This document shows positions 36,561 through 46,704 of a stretch of DNA of 64,000 nucleotides, piece by piece (position 1 is the first letter of the stretch; every line of letters starts with the position of its first letter). The position numbers were made by a program, and so were the translations under genes. Under the pieces are notes generated by a model. The model had not been told where the DNA came from and did not search any database. It worked only from the letters and a program-made list of their open reading frames with translations. Source of the DNA: Pedococcus dokdonensis (GTDB lineage Bacteria > Actinomycetota > Actinomycetes > Actinomycetales > Dermatophilaceae); assembly GCF_900104525.1 (NCBI RefSeq), contig NZ_LT629711.1, forward strand, positions 2,046,001 through 2,110,000, given 5' to 3'.

Positions 36561-36611
36561 GCCTTCCGGACGACTGGGCCTTCGGGACGACTGAGCCTTC
36601 GGGACGACTGG
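36561..36611. repeat. three tandem copies of a 17-bp unit
   Basis: Units of gccttcgggacgactgg fill the gap between the convergent CoA-binding gene and purE. The first copy has one change (ttccgg) and the second ends in a. The array begins directly after the TGA stop and may be slippage-derived. Confidence 0.9.
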
Positions 36612-36614
36612 GCG

Positions 36615-37151
36615 TCAGGACTCGCTGCGCCGGGCCCGCAGGGCCGCGCCCTTGGCGTGCGCCTGGTCGCGCAGCTCGGCCTGGAAAGCGGTCATCCGCT
36701 CCCGCAGCCCCGCGGCATACCCACCGTCGCCGGCGGCGAGGATGCGCACGGCCAGCAGGCCCGCGTTGCGGGCCCCGCCGATCGAGACCGTCGCGACCGG
36801 CACACCGGCCGGCATCTGCACGATCGACAGCAGGGAGTCCATGCCGTCGAGGTGCTTGAGCGGCACCGGCACCCCGATCACCGGGAGCGGCGTGACCGAC
36901 GCGAGCATGCCCGGCAGGTGGGCGGCTCCCCCGGCACCGGCGATGACGACCCGCAGGCCGCGCCCGGAGGCGTTCTGGCCGTAGGCGATCATCTCGTCCG
37001 GCATCCGGTGGGCCGACACGACGTCCGCCTCGTAGGGGATGCCGAACTCCTCGAGGGCCTGCGCTGCCAGCTCCATCACCGGCCAGTCGCTGTCGCTGCC
37101 CATGACCAGCCCGACGAGGGGCGTGCTCGTGCCGTCTGCCGGTGTGCTCAT
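36615..37151 (-). CDS. purE: N5-carboxyaminoimidazole ribonucleotide mutase
   Basis: The 178-residue protein carries [14 protein letters not shown], the phosphate-binding start of class I Pur[12 protein letters not shown] with the catalytic histidine, and [18 protein letters not shown]. It moves the carboxyl group of N5-CAIR to carbon 4 to make CAIR in purine synthesis. The ATG overlaps the purK stop (ATGA), so PurK and PurE are made together, matching their successive reactions. The N-terminal [11 protein letters not shown] extension and the basic C-terminal tail are variable parts. Confidence 0.96.
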   Translation of the reverse strand: MSTPADGTSTPLVGLVMGSDSDWPVMELAAQALEEFGIPYEADVVSAHRMPDEMIAYGQNASGRGLRVVIAGAGGAAHLPGMLASVTPLPVIGVPVPLKHLDGMDSLLSIVQMPAGVPVATVSIGGARNAGLLAVRILAAGDGGYAAGLRERMTAFQAELRDQAHAKGAALRARRSES

Positions 37152-38344
37152 TCGGTGATCACTCCTGCGAGGTAGTCGGCCGCGTGGCCGGCCCGCTCGC
37201 GCAGCTGCGCGAGATCGGTGCCGGAGACGTTGACGTGGCCGATCTTGCGGCCCGGGCGGACGCCCTTGCCGTAGAGGTGGACCTTGACCCCCGGGTCGCG
37301 CGCCATGACGTGCCGGTAGGCGGGGTAGAGCTCGGGGTAGTCGCCGCCGAGCACGTTCGCCATGACCGTGTGCGGCTCGCGCGGGGTGGGGGCGCCCAGC
37401 GGCAGGTCGAGCACGGCCCGCAGGTGCTGCTCGAACTGGCCGGTCACCGCCCCGTCCATCGACCAGTGCCCGCTGTTGTGCGGGCGCATGGCCAGCTCGT
37501 TGACGACGTATGCCGCGGCGCCGCTCCCAGCGTCGCGCACCTCGAACATCTCCACGGCGAAGACCCCCGTGACGCCGAGCTGCTCGGCGATCCGCAGGCC
37601 CGCCTCGGTGGCCACGGCGGCCAGCGTCGGGTCGAGGTCGGGAGCGGGGGCCAGCACCTCGGTGCAGATGCCGTCGGTCTGGACGGTCTCCACGACCGGC
37701 CACGCCGCGGCCTGGTTGGACGGGCTGCGGGCGATGAGCACGGCGAGCTCGCGGACGAAGTCGACCTTCTCCTCGAGGAGCAGCCCGTCGGCGAGGGGAC
37801 CCTCGGTGCCGACGGCTTCCAGCCAGTCGCGCACCTCGGCGACCGAGCCGACGACGCGGACTCCCTTGCCGTCATACCCACCGCGCGGGGTCTTGGCCAC
37901 CACGGGCCAGCCGACGCGCGACGCGAACGCCTCGACCTCGTCGGCGGTGCGCGCCCTCGCCCAGGCCGGGCAGGCCACCCCGATCTCGGTGAGCCGCTCG
38001 CGCATCGCCAGCTTGTCCTGCGCGAAGCGCAGCGCCTCGGGGGTCGGGTGCACCGGGATGCCCTCGGCGACCAGGGCGGCGAGGACGTCGGAGGGGACGT
38101 GCTCGTGGTCGAACGTGACCACGTCGCACTCCCGCGCGAACGCCAGCACCGCGTCGAGATCGGTGTGGTCACCCACCGGCGCGGACGGGATCACCTGCGC
38201 CGCAGCCGCATCGGGCGCCTCCGCGAGCACGCTCAGGCTGATCGCGAGCTCGGCCGCCGGGGCGGCGCACATCCGGGCGAGCTGACCGCCCCCGACGATG
38301 CCGACGACCGGGAAGCCTCCGGGGGCGCGCTGCGGTGACGTCAC
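37148..38344 (-). CDS. purK: N5-carboxyaminoimidazole ribonucleotide synthase
   Basis: The 398-residue ATP-grasp enzyme makes N5-CAIR from AIR, bicarbonate and [21 protein letters not shown] is the N-terminal signature, [18 protein letters not shown] the ATP-grasp lysine/glycine loop, and [26 protein letters not shown] the C-terminal active-site block (seen in two parts). GTG 38344 was chosen because TATCCT on the minus strand ends seven bases before it, fitting a leaderless message. An upstream ATG (38389) would add 15 Arg/Gly-rich residues. purE follows with a four-base overlap. Confidence 0.95.
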   Translation of the reverse strand: MTSPQRAPGGFPVVGIVGGGQLARMCAAPAAELAISLSVLAEAPDAAAAQVIPSAPVGDHTDLDAVLAFARECDVVTFDHEHVPSDVLAALVAEGIPVHPTPEALRFAQDKLAMRERLTEIGVACPAWARARTADEVEAFASRVGWPVVAKTPRGGYDGKGVRVVGSVAEVRDWLEAVGTEGPLADGLLLEEKVDFVRELAVLIARSPSNQAAAWPVVETVQTDGICTEVLAPAPDLDPTLAAVATEAGLRIAEQLGVTGVFAVEMFEVRDAGSGAAAYVVNELAMRPHNSGHWSMDGAVTGQFEQHLRAVLDLPLGAPTPREPHTVMANVLGGDYPELYPAYRHVMARDPGVKVHLYGKGVRPGRKIGHVNVSGTDLAQLRERAGHAADYLAGVITE

Positions 38345-38456
38345 GCCGCGAGGATATCGGCCCCTCGCCCGGCCCCCGGGGCGGGGCATCGCCCGAACGG
38401 TGGTCCTGCCCGACCGTGGAGCACATGGAGGCGCCGGGCGCGGATAGGCTCCTCGG

Positions 38457-38966
38457 GTGCCCGGAAGCCCCTCCCTCGTCGACCGCCTGCGCGGGACCGT
38501 CGACGTCCTCTACCGCGAGATGATCAAGTTCGGGATCGTCGGCGCGGTCGCCTTCGTCATCGACCTGGGGTTGTTCAACATCCTGCGCGCCACCGTGCTG
38601 TCCGGTTACGGCAACGGCCCGCTCTCGCGTGCCGTGGTGGCGACCATCATCTCGGCCGCCGTCGCGACCTGTGTGGCGTGGATCGGCAACCGGGCGTGGA
38701 CCTTCCGGCACCGGCGCAACCGGCCCGTGCACCACGAGGCGCTGCTGTTCGCGCTCACGAACGGCGTCGCGCTGCTCATCCAGGCCGGGTGCGTCGGCTT
38801 CTCGCACCACTTCCTGGGCCAGGAGAGCCTGGTCGTCGAGAACCTCGCGAAGCTGGTCGGCATCGGTCTCGGCACCTTGTTCCGCTTCTGGGCCTACCGC
38901 CGGTTCGTCTTCAGCCACGAGCCGCTTTCCGACACCTCACCGCTGGCCGAGCACCACCAGCGCTGA
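38457..38966 (+). CDS. GtrA family membrane protein
   Basis: The 169-residue protein has four membrane helices: FGIVGAVAFVIDLGLFNIL, the VVATIISAAVATCVAWI segment with NRAWTFR, FALTNGVALLIQAGCVGF and a fourth ending FRFWAYRRFVF. These are the GtrA/DUF2304-like hallmarks, and GtrA proteins are thought to move or present polyprenyl-linked sugars. In mycobacteria a GtrA-like gene also lies next to purK. The start is GTG with a TAGGCT box (38445-38450) seven bases before it, divergent from purK. Confidence 0.9.
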   Translation: MPGSPSLVDRLRGTVDVLYREMIKFGIVGAVAFVIDLGLFNILRATVLSGYGNGPLSRAVVATIISAAVATCVAWIGNRAWTFRHRRNRPVHHEALLFALTNGVALLIQAGCVGFSHHFLGQESLVVENLAKLVGIGLGTLFRFWAYRRFVFSHEPLSDTSPLAEHHQR

Positions 38967-38973
38967 GCGGGGG

Positions 38974-39993
38974 TCAGTCGGCTTCGCTGAGGAACAGCGC
39001 GAAGATCGCCGGCTGGGCCTGGATCAGCTCGAGCCGGCCGCCGTTGGACTCGGCGAGGTCGCGGGCCAGGGCCAGGCCGAGGCCGGTGCCCGTCGTCGTG
39101 ACCGAGCGCTCGAAGATGTGGGGCGCGATCGTGGCGGGCACGCCCTCGCCCTGGTCGCTCACCTCCACGACGACGGAGGGCCCACTGCGGCGGGCGTGCA
39201 GGTCGACGGTGCCCCGGCCGTGGGCGAGCGAGTTCTCGAGCAGCGTGGAGAGCACCTGGGAGAGGTCGACGGGCTTGGCCTGCACGACCAGCCCGCGCTC
39301 GCCGTGCACCCGCACGCTGCGCCGGGCCTGCTCGAAGGCCGGCTGCCACTCGCGCTGCAGGGCCGCGATGACCGAGTCGAGCGACACGGTGGCCTTGGAC
39401 TCGTCCCCACTCCGGCGGGTGCGCGACATCAGGTCGTCGACGACACGGGTGAGCCGTTCGACCTGGTCCATCGCGATGTTCGCCTCCTCCTGCACGACCT
39501 CGAGGTCGTCGGTGGCGGCGATCTCCTCGAGCCGCATCAGCAGGGCGGTCAGCGGGGTGCGCAGCTGGTGGGAGGCGTCGGAGGCGAAGTCGCGCTCGGA
39601 GGCGAGCGACTTGGTCAGCCGCTGGGCGCTGCGCGACAGCACCTCGGAGACCTGGTCGAGCTCGGCGATTCCCGAGTGCAGCGGCTGGATCCGGGACTCA
39701 CCGGCACCGAGTCGTTCGGCGCGGTCGGCGAGCAGCGTCATCGGCAGGGCCAGCCGGCGGGCCTGCTGGGTGGCGACGAACACCCCCGCGGCCAGCGCCA
39801 GGGCCGCCAGGCCCACCACGATGAGGACCAGCCGCAGCGAGGTCGAGGACGGGGTGCCCTGGTCGAGCCACTGGGCCACCGGGCCCTTGCCGTTCACGGT
39901 GGCGTTCCAGATCGCGATGACGACCGGCGCCATGGTGATGAGGATGGCCAGGCCCACCGCGAGCACGGTGGAGCGGATCAGCTGCTGCCGCAT
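38974..39993 (-). CDS. two-component sensor histidine kinase
   Basis: The 339-residue kinase has two membrane helices (about 8-29 and 54-75) flanking a very short extracellular loop of about 25 residues, then a HAMP-like linker. H142 in DASHQLRTPLTAL is the phosphorylation site. TLLENSLAHG (N box), VSDQGEGVP (G1) and TGLGLALARDLAES (G2) form the ATP-binding domain. The tiny sensor loop suggests it senses within the membrane or through a partner. The gene starts nine bases after the response regulator and forms an operon with it. The signal is unknown. Confidence 0.93.
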   Translation of the reverse strand: MRQQLIRSTVLAVGLAILITMAPVVIAIWNATVNGKGPVAQWLDQGTPSSTSLRLVLIVVGLAALALAAGVFVATQQARRLALPMTLLADRAERLGAGESRIQPLHSGIAELDQVSEVLSRSAQRLTKSLASERDFASDASHQLRTPLTALLMRLEEIAATDDLEVVQEEANIAMDQVERLTRVVDDLMSRTRRSGDESKATVSLDSVIAALQREWQPAFEQARRSVRVHGERGLVVQAKPVDLSQVLSTLLENSLAHGRGTVDLHARRSGPSVVVEVSDQGEGVPATIAPHIFERSVTTTGTGLGLALARDLAESNGGRLELIQAQPAIFALFLSEAD

Positions 39994-40002
39994 GGTCAGC
40001 GG

Positions 40003-40680
40003 TCAGATCTCGTCGCCGCGCTCGAACCGGAAGCCGACCCCGCGGACAGTGGCGATGTAGCGCGGCTGCGCGGCGTCGTCGCCGAGCTTCCGGCGCAGCA
40101 CGGAGATGTGCATGTCGAGCGTCTTGGTCGACCCGAACCACGCGGTCTCCCAGATCTCGCGCATCAGCTGCTCGCGCGAGACGACCTTGCCCTGCTCGCG
40201 CACCAGCACCCGGAGCAGGTCGAACTCCTTGGCGGTGAGCTGCAGCTCCTCCTCCTTGAACCACGCCCGCCGACCCTCGGGGTCGATGCGCACGAGCTCA
40301 TGCGCCGACGGGGCGTCGGTGGGGTTGCGCCGCAGCAGGGCGCGCACCCGGGCGAGCAGCTCGGCCAGGCGGAACGGCTTGGTGACGTAGTCGTCGGCGC
40401 CGGCGTCGAGGCCGACCACCGTGTCGACCTCGTCGGCGCGGGCGGTGAGGATCAGCACGGGCACCGTACGGCCCTCGGCCCGGATGCGTCGGCACACCTC
40501 CAGCCCGTCCACGTAGGGCAGACCGAGGTCGAGGACGACCAGGTCGGGGTTCTCCGCCGACGCCTCGAGGGCGGCCCGCCCGTCGGCGCGCACATCGACG
40601 TCGTAGCCCTCTCGCCGCAGTGCGCGGGCGAGCGGCTCGGAGATGGCGGGGTCGTCCTCAGCGAGGAGCACACGGGTCAT
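40003..40680 (-). CDS. OmpR/PhoB-family response regulator
   Basis: The 225-residue protein has a receiver domain with acidic pair E8/D9-D10, phospho-acceptor D51 (VVLDLGLPYVDG), a conserved Thr in LILTARADEVD and Lys in YVTKPFRLAEL. The C-terminal winged helix (ELQLTAKEFDLLRVLVREQG, then SREQLMREIW) is of OmpR type. The kinase gene follows after nine bases. TAGCAT eight bases before the ATG suggests a leaderless transcript for the operon. Targets are unknown. Confidence 0.95.
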   Translation of the reverse strand: MTRVLLAEDDPAISEPLARALRREGYDVDVRADGRAALEASAENPDLVVLDLGLPYVDGLEVCRRIRAEGRTVPVLILTARADEVDTVVGLDAGADDYVTKPFRLAELLARVRALLRRNPTDAPSAHELVRIDPEGRRAWFKEEELQLTAKEFDLLRVLVREQGKVVSREQLMREIWETAWFGSTKTLDMHISVLRRKLGDDAAQPRYIATVRGVGFRFERGDEI

Positions 40681-40710
40681 GGGGGTGATGCTATGTACAA
40701 CGGCCCCCCG

Positions 40711-41502
40711 CTAGCGACCGGGCCACGCAGGTCGGCGTTTCTCGTTGAACGCGGCGACACCCTCGGCGCGGTCAGCGGAGAAGGCCGTGGCCGCCCAGCG
40801 CTCGTCCTCCAGGCGCAGCCCGGAGGCCAAGTCGGTGTCGTAACCCTCCCGCATCGCGGCCTTGGCGTTGCGGATCCCGACCGGCGAGTGACCGGCGATC
40901 AGGGTGGCGAGCTCGAGCGCGCGGTCGCGCGCCGACCCCGCGGGCACCACCTCGTCGACGGCGCCGAGACGGAAGGCGTCGTCCGCGGCATACCGCTGCG
41001 CCGTGAAGATCATCTGCGCGGCCCGGGACCAGCCCACCCGCCTGGTCAGCAGCTGGGTGCCGCCCCCGCCGGGGATGACGCCGACGCTCACCTCGGGGAG
41101 TCCGACCACGGCGTCCGCGCCGCACACCACGAGGTCGCAGGACAGCGCGATCTCGAAGCCGCCACCGAGGGCGTAGCCGTCGACTGCGGCGATCGCGGGC
41201 ACCGGGAGGTCCAGGACGCCCCGGTAGGCCGCCTGGGCCAGCGGCCGCTGCGCCCTCAGGTCGTCGTCGCTGAAGGAGTTGCGCTCCTTGAGGTCGGCTC
41301 CGACGCAGAACGCCTTCGGGTGGCTCGAGGAGACCACGACGGCCCGGACGTCCGGCTCCTGCGCCAGGGCGGTCGTGGCGGCGGCGATGGCCCGGGCCAT
41401 GGCGGTGGAGACCGCGTTCATCGCCTCGGGACGGTCGAGGACCAGCTCGGCGACGTACCCGCCCTCCCCGTGGCGTTCGGTGCGGACGAGGTCTGCGGTC
41501 AT
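40711..41502 (-). CDS. enoyl-CoA hydratase/isomerase family protein
   Basis: The 263-residue crotonase-fold protein has FCVGADLKERNSF (oxyanion-hole strand), VDGYALGGGFEIALSCDLVV (second oxyanion Gly) and GLPEVSVGVIPGGGGTQLL. The position of the catalytic Glu of hydratases is occupied (LPEVSVG), and Gly-rich GGGGTQ follows, so hydration of 2-enoyl-CoA is likely. Its ATG overlaps the stop of the cyclase gene (ATGA), so the two are translated from one message, an unusual partner for a nucleotide cyclase. Confidence 0.9.
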   Translation of the reverse strand: MTADLVRTERHGEGGYVAELVLDRPEAMNAVSTAMARAIAAATTALAQEPDVRAVVVSSSHPKAFCVGADLKERNSFSDDDLRAQRPLAQAAYRGVLDLPVPAIAAVDGYALGGGFEIALSCDLVVCGADAVVGLPEVSVGVIPGGGGTQLLTRRVGWSRAAQMIFTAQRYAADDAFRLGAVDEVVPAGSARDRALELATLIAGHSPVGIRNAKAAMREGYDTDLASGLRLEDERWAATAFSADRAEGVAAFNEKRRPAWPGR

Positions 41503-42593
41503 GAGGAGGCCTTTCGGGCAGGGGCAGGGGTCTGGCGGCCGCCGGTCGAGCGGCGCAGCTCACTCGGGGTGACCTGCCCGATGCCGCGCAGGGTGCGACG
41601 GCGCAGCGCGGTGGTCTCGAAACCCGACACGGCAGCCAGCGACTGGGCCAGCGCGTCGTCGACGAGCACTCCCCCGCCCGGCGCGACGCTGGTCAGCCGC
41701 GCGGCCCGGTTGACCGTCGTGCCGAACACGTCACCCAGCCGTGACAGCACCGGCCCGACCGCCATCCCGACCCGGACGTCCGGGAGGAGGTCGTCGGCCT
41801 CCATCGTCTCGACCAGGTCGAGGGCCACCGCCGCCGCGGGGGCCGCGCCGATCGTGACGAAGAGGATCTCGTCGCCCACGGTCTTGATGACGCGGCCGCC
41901 GTGCGCGGTGACGATGTCGGTCGCCAGGGCCTCGAAGCGCTGCACCATCACGGCCAGCTGGCGCTCGGTCATCCGGCGCACCAACGAGGTGAAGTTCACC
42001 AGGTCGGCGAACCCGACGACCCGACGCACCCCCTGGTCGGACTGCTCGGGGTCTGCGTCGGCGAGCATGCGCGAGATGGCGGCGGTGAGGTGCCGGCGCC
42101 AGGCGTAGATGAGCAGCGGCTCCAGCTCGTCGGCCATGTCGGTGAGCTTGCGGGCCGCGGCCTCCGCGGCGGAGAGGTCGGGGACCGCTCGGGCATCCGC
42201 CTCGTCGAGGGCGGCCTCGAGCCCCGGCTCGGCGAGGGCCTCGGCCATCAGCTGGGTCTGCCAGACCGCCAGCCGGTCGGTGGTGCGGGCGAACGCGCGG
42301 GTCATCGCGAGCGCGGTGGTCTCGTCGAGCTCCTGCTCACGCACCAGCCGGGCGACGGCCATCAGGGCCATCTGGTCGGCCTCGGTGAACATCGCGTCGT
42401 CGTCCTCGACGTTGGGGAAGCCCAGCGCGTGCCAGAACTTGCGCGCCGAGAGCAGCGAGACCTCGGCGCCGCGGGACACGTCCCGGCGGGCCATCGTGGC
42501 CGGCTTGCCCAGCAGGCGCGCCTCGAGGTCGTCGGGGCGCAGTGCCGCGAAGTCCTCCGGGCGCACCACGCGGTGCCGGCCAACCTCGCTCAC
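41499..42593 (-). CDS. class III adenylate cyclase with N-terminal regulatory domain
   Basis: The 364-residue protein has a helical N-terminal region (residues 1-185, e.g. SLLSARKFWHALGFPNVEDD) resembling the regulatory domain of mycobacterial Rv1264, a pH-responsive cyclase. The C-terminal catalytic domain holds GFADLVNFTSLV (first metal Asp), VIKTVGDEILFV (substrate Lys and second metal Asp), and GDVFGTTVNRAARLTS (transition-state Asn and Arg). All key residues are present, so cAMP synthesis is expected. The GTG start has a TAGGGT box eight bases upstream. The gene ends in a four-base overlap with the enoyl-CoA hydratase gene. Confidence 0.9.
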   Translation of the reverse strand: MSEVGRHRVVRPEDFAALRPDDLEARLLGKPATMARRDVSRGAEVSLLSARKFWHALGFPNVEDDDAMFTEADQMALMAVARLVREQELDETTALAMTRAFARTTDRLAVWQTQLMAEALAEPGLEAALDEADARAVPDLSAAEAAARKLTDMADELEPLLIYAWRRHLTAAISRMLADADPEQSDQGVRRVVGFADLVNFTSLVRRMTERQLAVMVQRFEALATDIVTAHGGRVIKTVGDEILFVTIGAAPAAAVALDLVETMEADDLLPDVRVGMAVGPVLSRLGDVFGTTVNRAARLTSVAPGGGVLVDDALAQSLAAVSGFETTALRRRTLRGIGQVTPSELRRSTGGRQTPAPARKASS

Positions 42594-42603
42594 GCTACGA
42601 ACC

Positions 42604-43386
42604 CTAGCCAGTGGACGGGCGCACGTGGACCACGTCACCGGCGGCGACCGGATACTCCGTGCCCGCGCTGGCGACCACGAGCCGACCCTCGTCGTCGACG
42701 CCGACGGCGCGCACCCGGCGCACCTCGCCACCGGCCACGTGTAGCTCCACCTCGCGCCCCACGGTGAGGCAGGCGCTGCGGTATGCCGCGTGCACCCGGG
42801 AGCGGTCGGCGCCAGTGCCACTGAGCGCGGCGTGCCAGCGCGCGAGGTGGGTGAGCACGGCGACCACGAGGCGCTCGCGGCTGACGTCGGGCGCCCCGGC
42901 GAGCCGCAGCGACGTGGCGGTGTCGACGGGCAGCTCGGCACGGTCCTGGTCGACGTTGACACCGAGACCGACCACGATCCCGGTGGGCTGGAGCTCGCAC
43001 AGGATGCCGCAGACCTTGCGCTCGGCGTCGGCGGGCAGGAGCACGTCGTTGGGCCACTTGAGGCCGGCCTCGACCCCGGCCACCTCGGCGAGGGCGTCGC
43101 GGACCGCGAGACCCGTGGCCAACGGCATCCAGGCGCGGCCCTGGTCGGGCGCCGGCACGAGCACCGAGAGCGTCACCGAGGTGTGCGCCGGGGTGTCCCA
43201 GACCCGCCCGAGCCGGCCACGACCGGCCTGCTGGTGGTCCGTGACCACCACCCGCCACGGCTCGGCGAGGCGCGCCGCCTCGAGGTTGGTGGAGCCGAGC
43301 TCCGGGTGGACGTCGACCCCCGTCCACGGCTGGCCCGGCGTGACCAACGCCTCGTGCAATGCCTCACGGTCGAGCGATTCGCGCAT
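42604..43386 (-). CDS. birA: biotin--[acetyl-CoA-carboxylase] ligase
   Basis: The 260-residue enzyme activates biotin with ATP and attaches it to the carboxylase lysine, here presumably K562 of the alpha subunit encoded at 61441. [13 protein letters not shown] is the biotin-adenylate loop, LKWPNDVLL the biotin-binding block, and [10 protein letters not shown] the following strand; the C-terminal SH3-like domain is present. There is no N-terminal DNA-binding domain, so it is a class I ligase without repressor function. It is divergent from accD, and the two promoters appear to overlap. Confidence 0.94.
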   Translation of the reverse strand: MRESLDREALHEALVTPGQPWTGVDVHPELGSTNLEAARLAEPWRVVVTDHQQAGRGRLGRVWDTPAHTSVTLSVLVPAPDQGRAWMPLATGLAVRDALAEVAGVEAGLKWPNDVLLPADAERKVCGILCELQPTGIVVGLGVNVDQDRAELPVDTATSLRLAGAPDVSRERLVVAVLTHLARWHAALSGTGADRSRVHAAYRSACLTVGREVELHVAGGEVRRVRAVGVDDEGRLVVASAGTEYPVAAGDVVHVRPSTG

Positions 43387-43394
43387 GCGGGCAA

Positions 43395-43403
43395 GGCTAG
43401 GCT
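43395..43403. promoter_or_regulatory. overlapping divergent -10 boxes of birA and accD
   Basis: The bases aggctaggct hold TAGGCT on the plus strand (43398-43403), eight bases before the accD ATG, and TAGCCT on the minus strand (43400-43395), eight or nine bases before the birA ATG. The two boxes share three bases. Polymerase could hold only one at a time, so the genes may be expressed in competition. Only 24 bases separate the start codons. Confidence 0.6.
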
Positions 43404-43410
43404 CGCCGGC

Positions 43411-45068
<1,658 letters not shown>

Positions 45069-45072
<4 letters not shown>

Positions 45073-45194
45073 CCTCGTCGCAGGCTCCGAGCTCAGGGGC
45101 ACCCGCCCCGGTGACCTCCTCGCAGGCTCCGAGCTCAGGGGGACCCGGCCCGGTGACCTCCTCGCAGGCTCCGAGCTCAGGGGGACCCGGCCCG
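45069..45194. repeat. three tandem copies of a 42-bp unit in the accE 5' end
   Basis: The copies at 45069-45110, 45111-45152 and 45153-45194 differ at a few bases. The unit is in frame and encodes [14 protein letters not shown]. The first copy contains the stop codon of accD, so the duplications copied the gene junction itself. Confidence 0.95.
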
Positions 45195-45416
45195 GTGAGC
45201 ACGGACGGCCCTTCGACGGACCGACCGCTGCGGCTGGTCCGTGGCGACGCGACGCCCGAGGAGGTGGCCGCGGTCCTGGCGGTGCTGACCGCGGTCTCGG
45301 GCGGCAGCGCCGAGCCGGCCCCGCGGCATACCTCCCAGTGGGCGTCGCGCGAGCGGGCGGTGCGCCGCCCCCTCAGCCCCGGCCCCGGCGCCTGGCAGTC
45401 CTCCGCCTGGCGCTGA
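45069..45416 (+). CDS. acyl-CoA carboxylase epsilon subunit with repeat-expanded N-terminus
   Basis: The protein is 115 residues from GTG 45069. Only the C-terminal 60 residues ([22 protein letters not shown], then [14 protein letters not shown] and [11 protein letters not shown]) match AccE, a small helper that joins alpha and beta subunits. The first 42 residues are three 14-residue repeats of [14 protein letters not shown] type, coded by a 42-bp tandem repeat. Each repeat begins with GTG, so 45069, 45111, 45153 and 45195 are all in-frame starts. The first overlaps the accD stop and is taken as the start; the fourth would give a normal short AccE. Confidence 0.85.
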
Positions 45417-45430
45417 CCCCCGCCCCCCCC

Positions 45431-45525
45431 GTCGCTATCTCATGCAAAAGGCGAGTTAGCGCCGCACCTGGCACGGATCCTCCCCGCCCCCCGTCGCTAT
45501 CTCATACAAAAGGCGAGTCAGCGCC
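45431..45525 (-). repeat. two copies (L1, L2) of a 33-bp palindromic repeat, left of the DUF559 gene
   Basis: L1 is 45431-45463 and L2 is 45493-45525. L1 is the exact reverse complement of R2 and R3 on the other side of the gene; L2 differs from L1 at two bases. The core forms CGCTAACTC/GAGTTAGCG-type arms around an 11-base loop, ATGCAAAAGGC on this orientation. Similar GC-rich flanks follow each copy, giving a period of 62 bases. Confidence 0.92.
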
Positions 45526-45555
45526 GCACTTGGCACGGGTCCTCCCGCTCCCCCG

Positions 45556-46485
45556 TCATGCCACGAGGCCGCGCCACGGGAAGTGACGACGCCATGAGTC
45601 GTCGAGCACCGACGGCACCGGTAGGCCGTGCGAGGTCAGCTGCGCGTGCAGTGTCGCCACGGTCGCGCCCGGCGTCTCGAAAAGGTCCTCGGCCCGCAGG
45701 ACGATCACGGTCCACCCGCGTCGCACCAGGTCTGCACGGCGAGCCTCGTCGAGCAGCTTCTGCTCGGGATCCTCGTGCCAACGTCCGTCGTACTCGATCG
45801 CGATTCGCAGGTCTGGGAACGAGAGATCGAGGCGATATCGCACCGTGCCGTCAGGCCGCCGCAGGGCATGGTTCACCTCCGGCTCGGGCAGTCCAGCCAG
45901 CACCATGAGCAGGCGCATCCGGGTTTCGGTGCTGGAGTCGACCCTGTCCCGGCACAGCAGCGCCGCCTGCCGCGCCAGCCGTCGCCCCTGCCCCGGGTAC
46001 CGGTCAGTCGCGGTCAGGAGGTCGGTCTGGGTGGTGACCCGTCGGCGCACCAGCTGGTCCGCGCAGGCGGTGAGCTCGACGAGGTCCAGCGGTCGCGCGA
46101 GGTGCAGAACGGTTTGCTCCGGACTGGTCACGGGAAGCCCATGCCTTCGCACGTCCTTGGCGAACTCATCGTTGAACCGGTGCACCTTGATGCCAGGCAG
46201 CGCGCAGGAAACGGCCCGGTTGAAAGCCACGTGCACGTTGGGGTCGTCGGGGACCGCGCCGCCCCAGAGCTTCGCGGCGGTGTGGTGGCTGAAGACGGCA
46301 TCCGACGGCAGGATCCGCAGGGCCGCTCGGCACGTGACCACGAGCGTGTCCGGGATCGCCGACGAGATGTAGACGTTGGGGAACACCTTCCGGAACGACG
46401 GCCCCCGCAGGGCGCGATCGCTGAGGCCGGCGGCGCGCGCCTCGGCATGGATGAAGGGCTGTGACACGTCCAGGGCGGAAGGCAT
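45556..46485 (-). CDS. DUF559-domain (Vsr-like PD-(D/E)XK) protein with AbiEi-like N-terminus
   Basis: The 309-residue protein starts at ATG 46485. Residues 1 to about 190 (EARAAGLSDRALRG, FPNVYISSA, VFSHHTAAKLWG, LPVTSPEQTVLHLAR) look like the winged-helix and middle domain of AbiEi-type antitoxins. The last 100 residues have RYRLDLSFPDLRIAIEYDGR with W-H and then DEARRADLVRRGWTVIVLRAEDLF. This is the DUF559 core, with D-x-x-F...E-Y-D-G-x-W-H residues expected of a Vsr-like nuclease. No partner toxin lies beside it. The gene is bracketed by five copies of one palindromic repeat in opposite orientations and splits a neighbourhood otherwise like that of mycobacteria. Confidence 0.87.
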   Translation of the reverse strand: MPSALDVSQPFIHAEARAAGLSDRALRGPSFRKVFPNVYISSAIPDTLVVTCRAALRILPSDAVFSHHTAAKLWGGAVPDDPNVHVAFNRAVSCALPGIKVHRFNDEFAKDVRRHGLPVTSPEQTVLHLARPLDLVELTACADQLVRRRVTTQTDLLTATDRYPGQGRRLARQAALLCRDRVDSSTETRMRLLMVLAGLPEPEVNHALRRPDGTVRYRLDLSFPDLRIAIEYDGRWHEDPEQKLLDEARRADLVRRGWTVIVLRAEDLFETPGATVATLHAQLTSHGLPVPSVLDDSWRRHFPWRGLVA

Positions 46486-46558
46486 CCACCCACTGTGCCG
46501 CCGCCGATGGGCGCGCCGAACCTTGTCCACAGCTTGTATGCCGTGGCGCGGCAAGAGC

Positions 46559-46695
46559 GGCGCTAACTCGCCTTTTGCATGAGTTAGCGACAGGAGCGGG
46601 AGGCCCGCGCGGCGCTAACTCGCCTTTTGCATGAGATAGCGACAGGAGCGGGAGGACCGCGCGGCGCTAACTCGCCTTTTGCATGAGATAGCGAC
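46559..46695 (+). repeat. three copies (R1-R3) of the 33-bp palindromic repeat, right of the DUF559 gene
   Basis: Copies are R1 46559-46591, R2 46611-46643 and R3 46663-46695, with a 52-base period that includes a shared GC-rich spacer. R1 has perfect 9-base arms CGCTAACTC and GAGTTAGCG; R2 and R3 have one change (GAGATAGCG) and are identical to each other. The last copy ends nine bases from the stop of the MOSC gene. Confidence 0.93.
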
Positions 46696-46704
46696 AGGGG
46701 CGGG

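Noticed and set aside
45421..45555. A small gene in the gap after accE
   Set aside because: The open frames there are repeat-derived, with no start context or protein motif.
45556..46485. Complete type IV toxin-antitoxin pair
   Set aside because: Only the AbiEi-like part fused to DUF559 is present; no AbiEii-like nucleotidyltransferase gene is adjacent.
45431..46695. CRISPR array
   Set aside because: The copies are in two orientations on both sides of a gene, spacers are short and similar to each other, and no cas genes are present.
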